From: Glandiceps talaboti
Lineage: Eukaryota > Hemichordata > Enteropneusta > Spengelidae
DNA length: 64,000 nt
Direction: 5' to 3'
Assembly (NCBI RefSeq): GCF_964340395.1
Contig: NC_135554.1
Location: forward strand, 5,022,975 to 5,086,974
Of the stretch, positions 15,968-28,100 are shown one piece after another. Each line of letters starts with the position of its first letter. Within the stretch, counting starts at the first letter, position 1. A model generated the notes under the pieces. That model worked only from the letters and a program-made list of their open reading frames with translations. It searched no databases and had not been told where the DNA came from. Both the position numbers and the translations under genes were made by a program.

Positions 15968-16972
15968 ATGGCTCCCAATCCTGGGGGAACTTCCCCAACA
16001 GACAAAAACACTGAGGTGAAAGCAGGCATAATTGCTATGATTTTCTTGGTGTTAGTGGTGATTTTTAACATTGGACAGCGGAACGTGGGCGGTGGTAGGT
16101 TCGTGCACAAGTGTTCGAACCCGCTACATGTGTAGACAGCCAACCTTCGTGATCGTACTCTGCGATTCGCACCGTATGTGCAGAGGGAAAATCGGGAAGC
16201 CTTCCAGCGAATGGGAGCCCGTGGCCAAAAAATTTGCACTGAGTGTTTGCGACTTGCTCCGAGAAAGCGTGATTTCACGCAACACCTTGACCAAGTACCG
16301 GTTATGTCCATGTCTGAAGCGAAGGTACGTGTGCGTGTATTTTACTTCAGGGTTTGAACTCTTCATCCGTATAGCTGACTAGCTCTGGGTGTATGCGCTG
16401 CGTTCAACGCGCCGCATACACCCAGAACTAACCGAATACATAAATATACTTTTACTAAGAACATTATTTCTTTGGAAAGTTTATATTCTTGTGTTTTAAA
16501 TCTGAAATTATTTGATTTTACTTGTTTACAACTGGCCTCCTAGGCTGGTTTTGTGTTTTGATGAACGGGAATGGCTGTGTAACATGCAAAGTTTTATCAG
16601 TGTTTTCATGTACCTGTATTGATAGCCTTTTACAACAACTGTATTTAGTACAAATATTTTCACAATCTTCATATTATACCACCTATAATTTGCCAAATAA
16701 TAAATAGATGGAATGCTACTTCATTTTTGATTACTACTGGTATGTGTGTTGTTAGAGCCATGGATATGGGTAGCTGATAGCTCTATTCATCCTTTTTATC
16801 CCCCTCCCCTTTCCAGGAAGCTACATGTTCCACGTTGAAAAGAAAAAAAGGGAATGACAGTCCTGCCAAGAACTATCCACCGAAGAAGATGCAAATGACA
16901 GAAGATCATAACATAAAGAAAGAGTTTATTTTACAAGCAGTAGTTTATGTTCTGGTGTTTATTTTCTGTTGA
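15968..16972 (+). CDS. Unknown two- or three-exon gene with a CxxC segment
   Basis: An ATG at 15968 opens a frame that runs, with one in-frame TAG at 16133-16135, to a consensus donor (GCGAAG|GTACGT at 16324). After an intron with a C-rich acceptor (CCCTTTCCAG) it continues in the same phase at 16817-16972 to TGA. The TAG can be avoided if 16016-16135 (GTGAAAG...GTGTAG) is a 120-bp intron, which keeps frame. The downstream part reads like real protein, with QRENREAFQRMGARG, ICTECLRLAPRKRDF and, in the last exon, a basic segment LKRKKGNDSPAKNYPPKK that could be a nuclear localisation signal. The C-terminus is hydrophobic. A CpG-richer segment and a CCAAT-type motif (ACCAATCACG, about 15746) lie upstream, and an AATAAA lies near 17421. 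Family not recognised; convergent with the HIRAN-like gene. Confidence 0.5.
16381..16429. repeat. Short palindrome in the intron
   Basis: Arms of 17 bp containing CTGGGTGTATGCG, with one mismatch, are separated by about 15 bp. It lies directly downstream of the splice donor of the plus-strand gene. It may be a miniature element or simply a structured intron segment. Confidence 0.8.
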
Positions 16973-17801
16973 TGCAATACAGTGTTGAAAGTCTTTGTCT
17001 TGTACCATTGTTTGAAACAACCTCAGGGCTATTAACTCCATTTACAAGTATAATCTCCAAAAAAGTACAGTCATGTTGCAAGTTGTTTTTTTTGAACTGT
17101 AAGAAATATTTTGTGAATTTTAACTAACAGTACTGGACTAGTGCCAATGTCTAAACAAGTACATGTACTATACATGCATTTCAAAGTAAAACTACAGAAA
17201 CATGTTTTTCATAAGAGTGCAATGAAAGACAGCTCAAAACACTATATTTTTATACTGTTTGTATGAGTGTTATTTACTATATTTGTATAGAGTTCTATTG
17301 TAATAATAGGCTAACTTTTACTAGCAGTCAGTTACTTTTCATGTTCCTAGTAGTGAAACCCATTGTTGGTTTGAAACCACGTCAAGTATATGTGTACCAA
17401 TTTCATGTACAGTTTGACATGAAATAAAGATTTTCCATGCTTGTTCTTTTGTAACTTACACAACTATTGTCTACTATGTATACACATGTATTGTGAAAAA
17501 CTACCTCATACAATGCAAAAATAAATGGTCCAACACTAAAAATGTATATAATTACAGATAATATAAAAAAAACTATAAATAACTACAAACAACCAAATTT
17601 TAAGTACAATAGTAAGTTTTTGTTTAATAATAAAGTGTTCGTTATATTATAAAAATTTCTGTTTCCTTCCATTTTTGAAATGGCTTCTGTTATCATGGCA
17701 ATGGCATCCTCTTTACGGTTAGTTTGAACTTGAACCTGATATTCACAGGACAGTATAGCACCACCACCCTGTCGGTCTGCCTTCACCATTTTTTTGTACC
17801 T

Positions 17802-18554
17802 TTATCTCACATTAGGAACTTTGCTCACTGAGACCTGGCCCAAGTAGTGACTGCAAATACAAAATTAAATATGTATTACAAAAAACATTTTAACCAGATG
17901 AAAACAGGTTGACACACATCAGAAAATTCCCCAACCTCATTCCGTCCAGAACTATGGATCAATTGGCAATTGCTAATACAATTTTAGTTTTGCAGAACTC
18001 AAATTAATTAATTACAAGAATATCATAATAATATTACACTCACCATGAAATGTTTGCACCTTGGTCTAGCAACTGATACATTGCATCACACAAGTTGGCT
18101 GGAACTCTGCCAACTTGTTCTCCTGCAATTCCCTCGACTGTTTGCACCTTGTATTTCTGATCAGCTGGCCGTGTTACAGCATCATGTATGTGCTCTGGTG
18201 TATCCTGTAGGCGAGGCATCTTCACTGACAATGCAGTTGGATATTTGGGGTTGTGTTCTTTCAACACCACCATAGGCACATCAGTGTGTGGTCTGATATG
18301 AAATATATGGTGTCTAGGGAGGAAAATATCAAAACTGTTTACAAAGATTACCTAGCAATTCAGCTATTTTGCCTTTCATCATTGTAGCATATTTTTTTTA
18401 AATCAGATGAAACATACCACTGAGCATGTAAATCACAAACAGAACATAACAGAAGTGAGTGTAAACTGAAGAACATAAGAGATGAACTCTAATCAATGTC
18501 AGAGAAAACGTACCCACTGACTGTGCTCCTCACTTTAATTACTTCGGTATTCAT
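17802..18554 (-). CDS. HIRAN-like domain protein, three coding exons
   Basis: Exons 18514-18554, 18044-18313 and 17802-17850 join with exact phase (GG|A and TG|T) to a 119-residue protein. Donors are GG|GTACGT and ATG|GTGAGT; acceptors are CCTCCCTAG and TATTTGCAG. The protein shows an order typical of HIRAN domains: VSGHHIF, then VVLKEHNPKYPTALSV where the family has an EPxNPYDxxAIxV stretch, then GEQVGRVPANLCDAMYQLLD, the GxxIGYIPRxxAxxL-like helix, and a closing strand (ANISCHYLG). HIRAN domains are DNA-end-binding modules known from helicase-like proteins such as HLTF. Here the domain is nearly the whole protein, so a nuclear nucleic-acid role is only inference. Conservation to canonical HIRAN is weak. 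Confidence 0.6.
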
Positions 18555-19415
<861 letters not shown>

Positions 19416-20093
19416 CATGGCTACACTGGCAGATGATCGATGTGATACATTAGTAGATAGTCTCAAATTTCCAAAACAATTATCGATGTAAGAAATAGCC
19501 ATTATCCTGAATACAAAGATGGTGACATAGTTTTCTCTTCATTGCTGACGTATATGGCAATAGAGTAGCGTTTGTTTCCTTGTAATGTATAGCGCAGGTG
19601 TTCGGCAAAGCCATCAACAAGACAGTCGAACTTAATTATAACATGCCACATTTAAGACATGTAGTGCAGTAAACAACATTAAAAGAAGTACATGTGAATT
19701 TATTCCATGTCTTAATGTCATATATGGACACCTCCCTCTCCCCTTTCTCTTCTTACAAAGCCAACATTAATTTTAGTTTTCATTTGTTTTTATATTGTTA
19801 AAATATCTATTTGGACGCTGAAGACGGTTGTCATGAGAGGGGTCTATATAATTGTACATATCGAAATATTTGTGGCATGGCCCGTGCTACGAAAATGCTT
19901 AGGTTCATTTGGGGCTTAAAATGTTTTGACCACGCGAAGGGGAGGGGGGAGTTTTTAACAAAAGATATTCTCACCAGCTCCCCCCCCCACCGTAAATTCT
20001 GCCCATCCATAGATACAGTAGCATTAAGGCGTTCGATTGAGTGAAAACATTGGTTGACTGTTTCAGTGATGCATTACACCTATAAAACAAACA

Positions 20094-20260
20094 AAACACA
20101 CACACACACACATACATACATACATACATACATACATACATACATACATACATACATACATACACACATACATACATACATACACATACACACATTCTAG
20201 CCGCAGACAGACAGAAGACAGCGGGCAAACCTCGGGGGCATACATACATACATACATACA

Positions 20261-20292
<32 letters not shown>
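20094..20292. repeat. (ACAC)n / (CATA)n microsatellite pair
   Basis: Two CATA-rich blocks (about 20110-20200 and 20239-20292) flank a short unique segment with GACAGACAGAAG. Tyr/Cys/Val/Met-repeat frames over them are artefacts. Confidence 0.95.
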
Positions 20293-20450
20293 CACATATA
20301 TGCAATGCAAAGGTTACAGCCAGCTTGGGAGTGACGAACAATATGCAAGGGCGTAGCCCGCAACAACAATTTCCTAATTAGACACCGAAGGTAATATACC
20401 CAACAAACATCATGGCAATTGGTCCAGTGGTTTTTGACTTTATAAGTTGC

Positions 20451-20452
<2 letters not shown>

Positions 20453-20489
<37 letters not shown>

Positions 20490-20545
20490 TACATACATAC
20501 ATACATACATACATACATACATACATACATACATACATACATACG
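20453..20545. repeat. (AC)n-(CATA)n compound microsatellite
   Basis: An AC tract grades into CATA and then into GGACAC/GACAGACA, immediately before a conserved stem-loop motif at 20580-20614. Confidence 0.95.
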
Positions 20546-20579
20546 GACACGGACACAGACAGACAATTTGCCATGCCAA

Positions 20580-20614
20580 TAGCATTACTGAACCTTATCA
20601 GTTCAGCTGTGCTA
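20580..20614 (+). repeat. Stem-loop motif downstream of a microsatellite, copy 1
   Basis: TAGCATTACTGAAC pairs with GTTCAGCTGTGCTA across a short loop and is followed by AAAA. A second copy with the same layout is at 34877-34907, also right after a CA microsatellite and a GACG/GCC spacer. It looks like the 3' end of a microsatellite-associated short mobile repeat. Confidence 0.65.
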
Positions 20615-20663
20615 AAATGATGCTGCACAAACGGTTATGTATATGTCATTGTCATAATTGGAT

Positions 20664-20753
20664 TGTAAGATACGTCGTGACGTTTCGCCTTCACCGGCCT
20701 CCTCTTTAGGGGTTGGCCGATGTGTGAGGGCGCCCCGTCACGGCGTACCTTAT
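20664..20753. repeat. Imperfect inverted repeat
   Basis: GTAAGATACGTCGTGACG at the left is matched in inverted orientation by CGTCACGGCGTACCTTAT at the right, enclosing a GC-rich core. Possible miniature foldback element; no target duplication identified. Confidence 0.55.
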
Positions 20754-21567
20754 AAGCTATGTCATAATATGTTCAAAGTAAGATAAACTTAATGACAACG
20801 TACAATGGGTGTTGGAATGTTTGAATTCCTAAGGTCTGACCTCAATGAAATATATTACAAGGCAGGCGTCGCAGTGACTGTTGAACTGTAACATAGCAAT
20901 GTTACTACAAACATCGTAATACCATAAATTTACTATACTGGGCACACATACCTTATTTGACGAGTGAGACAACAATTGAAGTAATTGGAATAGTAATATT
21001 TTACTATTAGAGACCAAAACAACCCACAAATTCACTAAATTACGCTGACAAGACGGACTTTGATTAGCACGATTAGTCCATCTCACTCTTGCTAGACTAG
21101 ATTAAGAGAAAGTACACACTGTCTCACCCCTTGCCAGGCTAGGTGATGATAATACTGAGATAAAAGTGTACACATTCGGGTGAGGACACACACAGCATGC
21201 AGTGTTCACGTCGAAACAAATAAGCCATACAACATTCACAAGCCCTGATATGGCTGAACAACGAGACGTGTCTTATATTATAGTGTAGCTCATATGAAGA
21301 TCTGTGTAAAATTCGTTTTTTAAATGTTTACCGATTCTTTTGAATGGTAACAGTTGTGCCCTTCATCCTTAAACCCTTACTGTGCAGTCACTACTCCATT
21401 CATGCATGGAGGTACTATTTTTATACCTCCATGATTTATGGTACAGTAGTATGACTTATTTTTAATAACACTCGCCACAACTATTTTTCTCCGTAATTAA
21501 GTTCTCCTCGTAATTTTGGCAAACTATTTTGGTCCGGGCCATACTCTTGCATTTCATTCTTCTTGAG

Positions 21568-21770
21568 ACCATGGACGCTTCCCCTATACTTCCATGTTCA
21601 GGCATATGGTTTCTGACTTTGCCGGACTGGTTTTACTTGAACTACAAGGTCAACTCAGACAAGGAGTTGGTTATAACCCCCTACACAAACTTTAATATTA
21701 GCTGCGGTAGAGGACTGCTAATCCCGTACATGTCACACAGTGTGTCAACATTGTGACAGATAAAGGGCAT
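21568..21770 (+). repeat. Dispersed repeat, copy 1 of 2
   Basis: Matches 23880-24150 in direct orientation. Shared landmarks are CTTCCATGTTCAGGCATATG, a GGACTGGTTTTACTTGAAC block and ACAAACTTTAATATTAGCT. Copy 2 carries an extra 40-50 bp. Both copies keep a short frame with LPCSGIWFLTL and DWFYLNYK, but no gene could be built from it. Confidence 0.75.
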
Positions 21771-21829
21771 AATGTATGATGAAAGACCAACCTTGTCATT
21801 TAACGGTAATAGGTTGGTCAGTTTTGTTA

Positions 21830-22146
21830 GGCGAAGTACACTAATGGTCAAATGTTCATATTAATGCGCGCATGGTTAACACATACGTCGCGATGTCTCT
21901 GCGATCTAACGTTTACTACAATATAATACTTCAAATAAGTATCAGTCTAACTACAGTGGTATGGTACGATAAACTTTTCAACACAGATGGACTTGAGTAT
22001 GAATAAAAGGACAAGTCCAAGTCTGGTTAAAACTTCTGCTTTCCGTTATTTGAATTCCGATGTTTGTCAGGAGTTGGTGTGGATGTTTACTTGTAAACCA
22101 AACGTCAATACAACAATCTATAAGCTGAGATTACATCGTGTACATT
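21830..22146 (+). repeat. Left arm of a 10.3-kb inverted pair
   Basis: Starts GGCGAAGTACACTAATGG and is almost the exact reverse complement of 31788-32104. The arms enclose the BEL element plus about 4 kb of older DNA. Inward of the arms similarity fades gradually. The outermost flanks show no clear target duplication. Confidence 0.85.
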
Positions 22147-22559
22147 AGCAACATTTATGGTCGATTTATTAGCCCCACCAAACCCGAATAACAGGCCGTA
22201 ACACGGGTCGTTCTTTACCGCACTGGTTTTCTCATGTAAGGGAGCCTTGAGTATTAACAGGGGGGGGGGGGGAAGTCACACATGGTCTGTTAAGTAAAAC
22301 ATTACCCTCCCCATGAAAATTGCATATACTGAACGTTAATCAATATTTCCATTCTATGTATACATACAAATTAAATGATTTTGACTTTTTAGAAAGCAAT
22401 ATTTGTACATATAAAGTGACAAACAGTAAAACAACTGGCTAGTTACCTTTCTCTTATAATCATACACAATCTAGTTAGTATCTAAAACGTCACAGTGATT
22501 TCCATGTTGTGCATACTTTGCCTGATCTGGTCACTTGTAAAAGTTCCCTGATAGTATCT

Positions 22560-22655
22560 TCATCATCATCATCATCATCATCATCGTCATCATCATTAGC
22601 ATCATCATCATCATCATCATCATCACCACCATCATCATCATCATCAGCAGCAGCA
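22560..22655. repeat. (ATC)n trinucleotide repeat
   Basis: ATC/CAT units with GTC, ACC and CAG interruptions. The frames give poly-Ser or poly-Asp and are not supported as genes. Confidence 0.93.
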
Positions 22656-22899
22656 GCATCACTGCTACCATCACCTTCATATTTTAACAACAACGTTAAC
22701 ATTCACGGACAGTGTGAGTGTTGAGGTGAGATGGCACACTCAACAAAATACATCGTTTTATAAAACAATTTTCTTACAATATGTGTATTTTTATTTTTGT
22801 ATTTTGGCATGTAAAGTACTCGTAAAAATAAATGTTGAGTGCTCGTTTCACTTTTACATCTCAAAACACACAAAACAAATTGACAATAATTGAATCTTC

Positions 22900-23070
22900 A
22901 ATTTGGTCACAAAACTACGGATTGTAAAATATGACCCTCCCCAAAACATTGTAATGCAAGTTATGACCATCCCCCAAGAACAGGTTTGTAAAATGTGACC
23001 CCCCCCCGATTCCTCCGGCCCTCCCCCTTGTAAATACTGAAGGCTCCCTGGCAGCCCCCTCCCTTTCGCG
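22900..23070 (+). repeat. C-run-rich dispersed repeat
   Basis: Repeated TGACCCTCCCC and TGACCCCCCC blocks followed by CTTGTAAATACTGAAGGCTCC. A similar block in the opposite orientation is at 53215-53345, and a partial one is near 53930-54030. Confidence 0.55.
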
Positions 23071-23879
23071 TTAAAAAACTTTCATGCCTCCTCCACGAAA
23101 TGAACTCAATAATTGTTGTAGCCCCTTCCTGACTTTAATGTGTAATTATACAGTACCCCTCCCCCCACTCCACTTCAGAGGTGGAAATCAACTTCAGCGT
23201 CCATACATAACATGCGGAGAGATTTCTTTAGAAATATATGTGGACTTTGCGGAAAGGGTCTTACATTGGGCTGTAACCTATATTTGGAGATACTTAGCTA
23301 GCTGGGTTTTCCCTTTCATTTTTGATTCTGTGCATAAAATGTATCCCCATGATAGCTAGTAGAGAGGGTGTGGTAGGGGTGTCCCCCTCCAACAGTAAGC
23401 CTTTTCTTTAAAAATAAGGACATGTAGGAGGCCATTTAATGATATGAAATTTCAAACCATTCACAAAATCAAAACCCATAGACTACTTGAAAATTGTCTT
23501 CAATGCCCATATTTTACTGAAGTCTGTACATTATTATGCAACTGTATGGTTACATTACCTACACAAACGCCCTCCATGCCTTATATTCTGAACTCTGCCT
23601 GAATAAATTACGTATTGTTTGGCATAGTCTTTAAACAACGGTCCACACTTTTTAGCGGTAAGTACTAACTTTATAACATTTCAGTGACGTAGTTTTATTA
23701 TTTTAATCAAAAGATTATTGATTATGTAATTGTAATTGTATATGATAAAATAAAGCCTAATTACCCATGGATCTTTGAAACGTTAACTATAAGTTGCTGC
23801 GCCACAGTACAGACAACTTGTCTATGCCCACAGTGGAGTTCTTTCGCCCATATGAAGACCAGTGTAATATTTTCACAAA

Positions 23880-24150
23880 GACTGTGGAAGCTTCCCTCAT
23901 ACTTCCATGTTCAGGCATATGGTTTCTGACTTTACTGGACTGGTTTTACTTGAACTACAAAGGTCAACCCAATTCACACCTTCTAAATCCCCCTTTGTCT
24001 TACACTATCCAATACTGATAAGTCTTCAGCAGCAAAGACAAGGAGTTGGTTATAACCCGCTACACAAACTTTAATATTAGCTCCAGTAGAGGACTGCTAT
24101 CCTGTACACATGGTGTCAAACAATGTGTCAACATTTAAATGACAGACAAA
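23880..24150 (+). repeat. Dispersed repeat, copy 2 of 2
   Basis: Direct-orientation relative of 21568-21770, diverged by substitutions and an internal insertion. It lies about 140 bp outside the BEL element. Confidence 0.75.
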
Positions 24151-24251
24151 GGGTATACTTTATCTTCAGATCGCGACCGAATAGCTGGCTGCTCACGGGC
24201 CTTATTTTTGGGTATTTTCAACTCGCCTTGACTTTCACTAGAGTCCATCAT
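24135..24251 (-). CDS. Short basic frame beside the BEL insertion
   Basis: A 38-codon frame begins MMDSSESQGELKIPKNKARE and contains a donor-like AAA|GTATAC after codon 31. It lies just downstream, on the minus strand, of the BEL insertion site, so it could be a first coding exon whose 5' region was displaced by BEL. Evidence is composition only. Confidence 0.2.
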   Translation of the reverse strand: MMDSSESQGELKIPKNKAREQPAIRSRSEDKVYPLSVI

Positions 24252-24287
24252 TTTAGATACTGTGAACGCCTAAACCTCAACTGACAT

Positions 24288-25116
24288 TGTGACCCTCAAG
24301 GAATGTGAATAAATTGACAGGCAGAGGAGTCTTGAAAACCGTATAAAAGGTTTTTATTCGATCTGTAAATAGTAATAAGTATAATATACAGGCAGTAAGT
24401 TTCTGTTCATAGGAACATGAACATTTGCATAACATAAACATAAACTAGTATGGCCATCCATACGTGTCCATAACTAAATAATAAATATATATGGCTATAG
24501 AATATCTTTCAAGGTACATAAATACAACGTTAACGTAGTCACGGAATTACAGGCTTGCAAAGTAACAGGCACACTTGTGTTTGATTTCAAGTTCTATTTA
24601 TAGCAGAGTTCCGCGTTGTATTCAAATACTGATAATGTCTTCATTACAAACGGTAAACTGATCCATATTTAGAGTTCTCATGATTAATATCCTATAGTAT
24701 GCTGTCTAAGTTCACTAATTTGGCACAGTTTCTAACAGTACTTAACGGCGATTGTTCATATTCACATACTGTACGATGAACAACATCACATGTATAAGGG
24801 GCGTATCTCACTAAAGTATCAAGTCACATGGTTTGCTGGGTAGTTAGCAATCTGTTCGAAATAGCAAGTTACAGTGTATGAAATGGCTTCAAAAGAACAA
24901 TAAAGATTTCTTACTTCTTTGGCAAGACTCCACTGAAAACTACTGAACAGTAATTCAGCAAACAGACAGGAAACCTGCTGGTTTCACTGGAACAGTGTCC
25001 GTACAGCTTATACAACTGTAAACAGAAATGGCGGCTACAATCTAAACATAGTACATTTTTGTAGTGTGAGGGCGGGCTTCACACAGCTACATGTATATCT
25101 ATTTCTCAGCGTACCA
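24288..25116 (-). repeat. 3' LTR of the BEL element
   Basis: 829 bp. Reads TGGTACGC...GGGTCACA on the element strand and contains AATAAA near 24355, a likely polyadenylation signal. The gag-pol stop codon (25106-25108) lies inside this LTR. Confidence 0.95.
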
Positions 25117-28100
25117 TTTCGCTCCCCCCCGATGAGGCGTTGGGCTCATCCTCATAACCTTCCGCTGGGTAAATAACTGCTATCTTTGTAACTGGTCTCT
25201 TGTAGATTCCGGTGGCAGTCTTTACCTTAATATTACGTACATTACCATCCAGTCCGGGGTAAACTTCCAGAATACGACCGATATACCATTTACCTCGGAT
25301 TGCATTAGAGTCAGCTACTGTGACAATGTCATTAACTCGTACATTGCGTCTTTCTGCTTTCCATTTCTTACGTGGTACCAAATGCGGTAATACATCTCTG
25401 CTCCATCGTTTCCAAAATGAATCGATGATCTTCTGTACAAATTCAACACGGTGTCTTGGGTTCTTAGTCTCTCGAAATGGCCCTTGCGGTATAGCTGACG
25501 ATGCTCGACCTAGTAGAACATCATTTGGGCATAAGTACGCTCCGTCATCAGGATCATTTGGAATTCTTCCTATTGGTCTCTGGTTAACAAGATTTGCTAC
25601 TTCAAGCAGTACAGTGTACAACTCGAAGGCTGTCAGGACTTGTTCTCCATTTGCGCGGCGTTCATGTAGACTTCTCTGTGCTCTGACTATCCAGTATGTC
25701 TCTGCGTCCTTACATTCTTGTGGTGACAGAGGACCATATTTCATCACTTTGTTTTGCTGCTTGGCACGTACATTTTGGATAAATCTCAGGACATATGCAG
25801 TTACTCTGATCAGTCTCATCCATGATGAAAATCTTCTACAGTCAATAATGTCAGGTTTCTCTTGCGTGACAAAGATCTGCTTTGGTTTACATTCTTCTTT
25901 ATCTGTCCCCGTGTGATCAGGACAGGATGTATCCTGTGGCCATTCAGACTCAGGTAAATACAGGAACTCTGGGCCACGTTGCCATCGTTTAGTTAACTGT
26001 TTAACAGGTATACCACGGGACACATCATCTGCTACATTGAATTCTCCTGGTATGTGTCTCCACTGTGACGGATCTGTAGCACTCTGAATTTCTCCAACTC
26101 TGTTAGATACAAATGGTTTGAATCTTCTGGCTGGGCTCTGAATCCATGCTAATACTATTCTGCTATCTGTAAGGAATATCGGCTTACTTATCTGGAATCT
26201 GGTTTGTTCGGTAATTGTCTTATACATTCGACTTGTTATGACTGCTGCTTGTAGTTCAAGTCTCGGTATTGTCAGTTTCTTCAGCGGTGCTACACGTGAT
26301 TTAGCTGCTATGAATCTAACATCATATGTACCATCAACTAGTTGCCATCTGAAATATGCACAGGCTCCAAAGGCTTGTTCAGATGCATCAGAAAATATAC
26401 AGAGTATCGGATCTCCGGCTGCATCAGGTGGCGTAAGACATCTGCTGAAACTTACATTGTTTTGTTCACTCATTTCTTGGAATAGCTTCATCCACTGATA
26501 CTGCAATGGCTGTGATAATTCCTGGTCCCAGTCTAAACCTTGTTCCCATAAATGCTGCATACCTATCTTTGCGCGAATCAGAAATGCGGTCGCAAAGCCA
26601 ATAGGATCAAAAATACGTGCAACTTGACTAAGAATTCTTCTCTTGGTCAGCTTCGGCTCATCAGATTCTTCTCTCTTTTCATATTTGTCTAAGTTTATAC
26701 TGACTTTGAATCTGAGAGTATCTCCTTCAGGCTCCCATACTTGTCCTAATACTTTCTCTTCTGTTACGTTTGGGAGAAGTTTCAGCTCTGTTTTGTCTAA
26801 GTCAGCTGTCTCTTCATTTAGTGGCTGGTTTGACATCCAACCTTTGACTTTGAATCCACCTTCAGCAAGGACTGTGTCTATCTGCTTTGTCAGTTTCTGG
26901 GCTTCCTTCACAGTATGAACAGAATCACAAATATCATCCATGTACGTATTTTCTTTCAGTATGCGTGCAGCTTCAGGATACAGCTTCTCTCCTTCCTCTG
27001 CTGTACGTTTTAGTGCTGTCTGAGCCATGGCTGGTGCAGGTTTATCTCCAAACGTGAGAACTGTTTTAACATAAACTTCTGGTTTCTTACTGACATTGAG
27101 ATCTCTCCATAGAAATCTGTGTACATGTTGATCTCTTTCTGGTATCAGAATTCTGTGATACATCTTTGAGATGTCACCAATAACTGCGGTTTCATTTTCA
27201 CGGAATCTCAACATTACTCCAAATAGATTATTCAGTAGGTCTGGACCTTTAATCCAGTAGTCATTTAAACAGTGTCCCTGGAACACAGCTGATGAGTTGA
27301 AGACAATACGGAGGGGTGTACTTTTCTTCTCTGGTCTCAGGACTCCATGATGTGCAATGTAATGTACAGGACCTGTGTATGACTCTGATTCTTCATCGGA
27401 TAATTTTCTGGCGAACTGCATGTCTACCATTTCTTTAATCTGACTACTGTAGGCTTCGGCATGATCAGGATGTCTCATCAAACGTCTTTCAGTTGAGTAC
27501 AGTTTCTTCTCAGCTTGGATTCTGTTATCTGGTAGTAGACTTGGATCCTTTCGCCAAGGGTACGGTATAAGCCACTGGCTTCCAACTTTAGTACAGGTTT
27601 CATCTATAATTCTGGCTTCATCTGCTTCTGCAGGATTCAGGTTATCAGGTTTACAGCTACATGACTTAACAGTAACTCCCATTGTCTCAGTAGTCCAGAA
27701 ATCAGTCAAGTCAACAGGTGCTGCCAACTTGATATGCAGTACTTGACAGTTTTGGGGCTGCTCTCCAGTGGACGCTCCAAATATCACCCAACCCAGTGGT
27801 GAACGACGGGCTACCAGGTTACCTGCTTCTACTGTTTCTCCAGCATGCATTTTAGCATGATCAATTCCAATTAACATGTCTACTGAACCACTTCCTCGGT
27901 GAATATCATACGGTTTAATGTTCAGCTGCTTTGACATTTCAGTAACATTCACTTCAGATATGTCATTACTAATGGAAGGGATGCCTATTGCTTTGACATT
28001 GAAGATCTGCTTCTTGTTGACAGGGTGGACAGGAACAACATATATCTTTGTGCAGAGTTCTTCTTCTTCACCTCCTACCTTTGTAATAGTAGTACTGATG

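Noticed and set aside
16095-16125. tRNA-like B-box GTTCGAACCC
   Set aside because: No matching A-box, acceptor stem or cloverleaf upstream; it lies within an exon.
19971-20628. Cys/Met/Tyr/Val-repeat frames
   Set aside because: Translations of CATA/AC microsatellites.
22490-22724. Poly-Ser and poly-Asp frames
   Set aside because: ATC trinucleotide repeat read in two strands.
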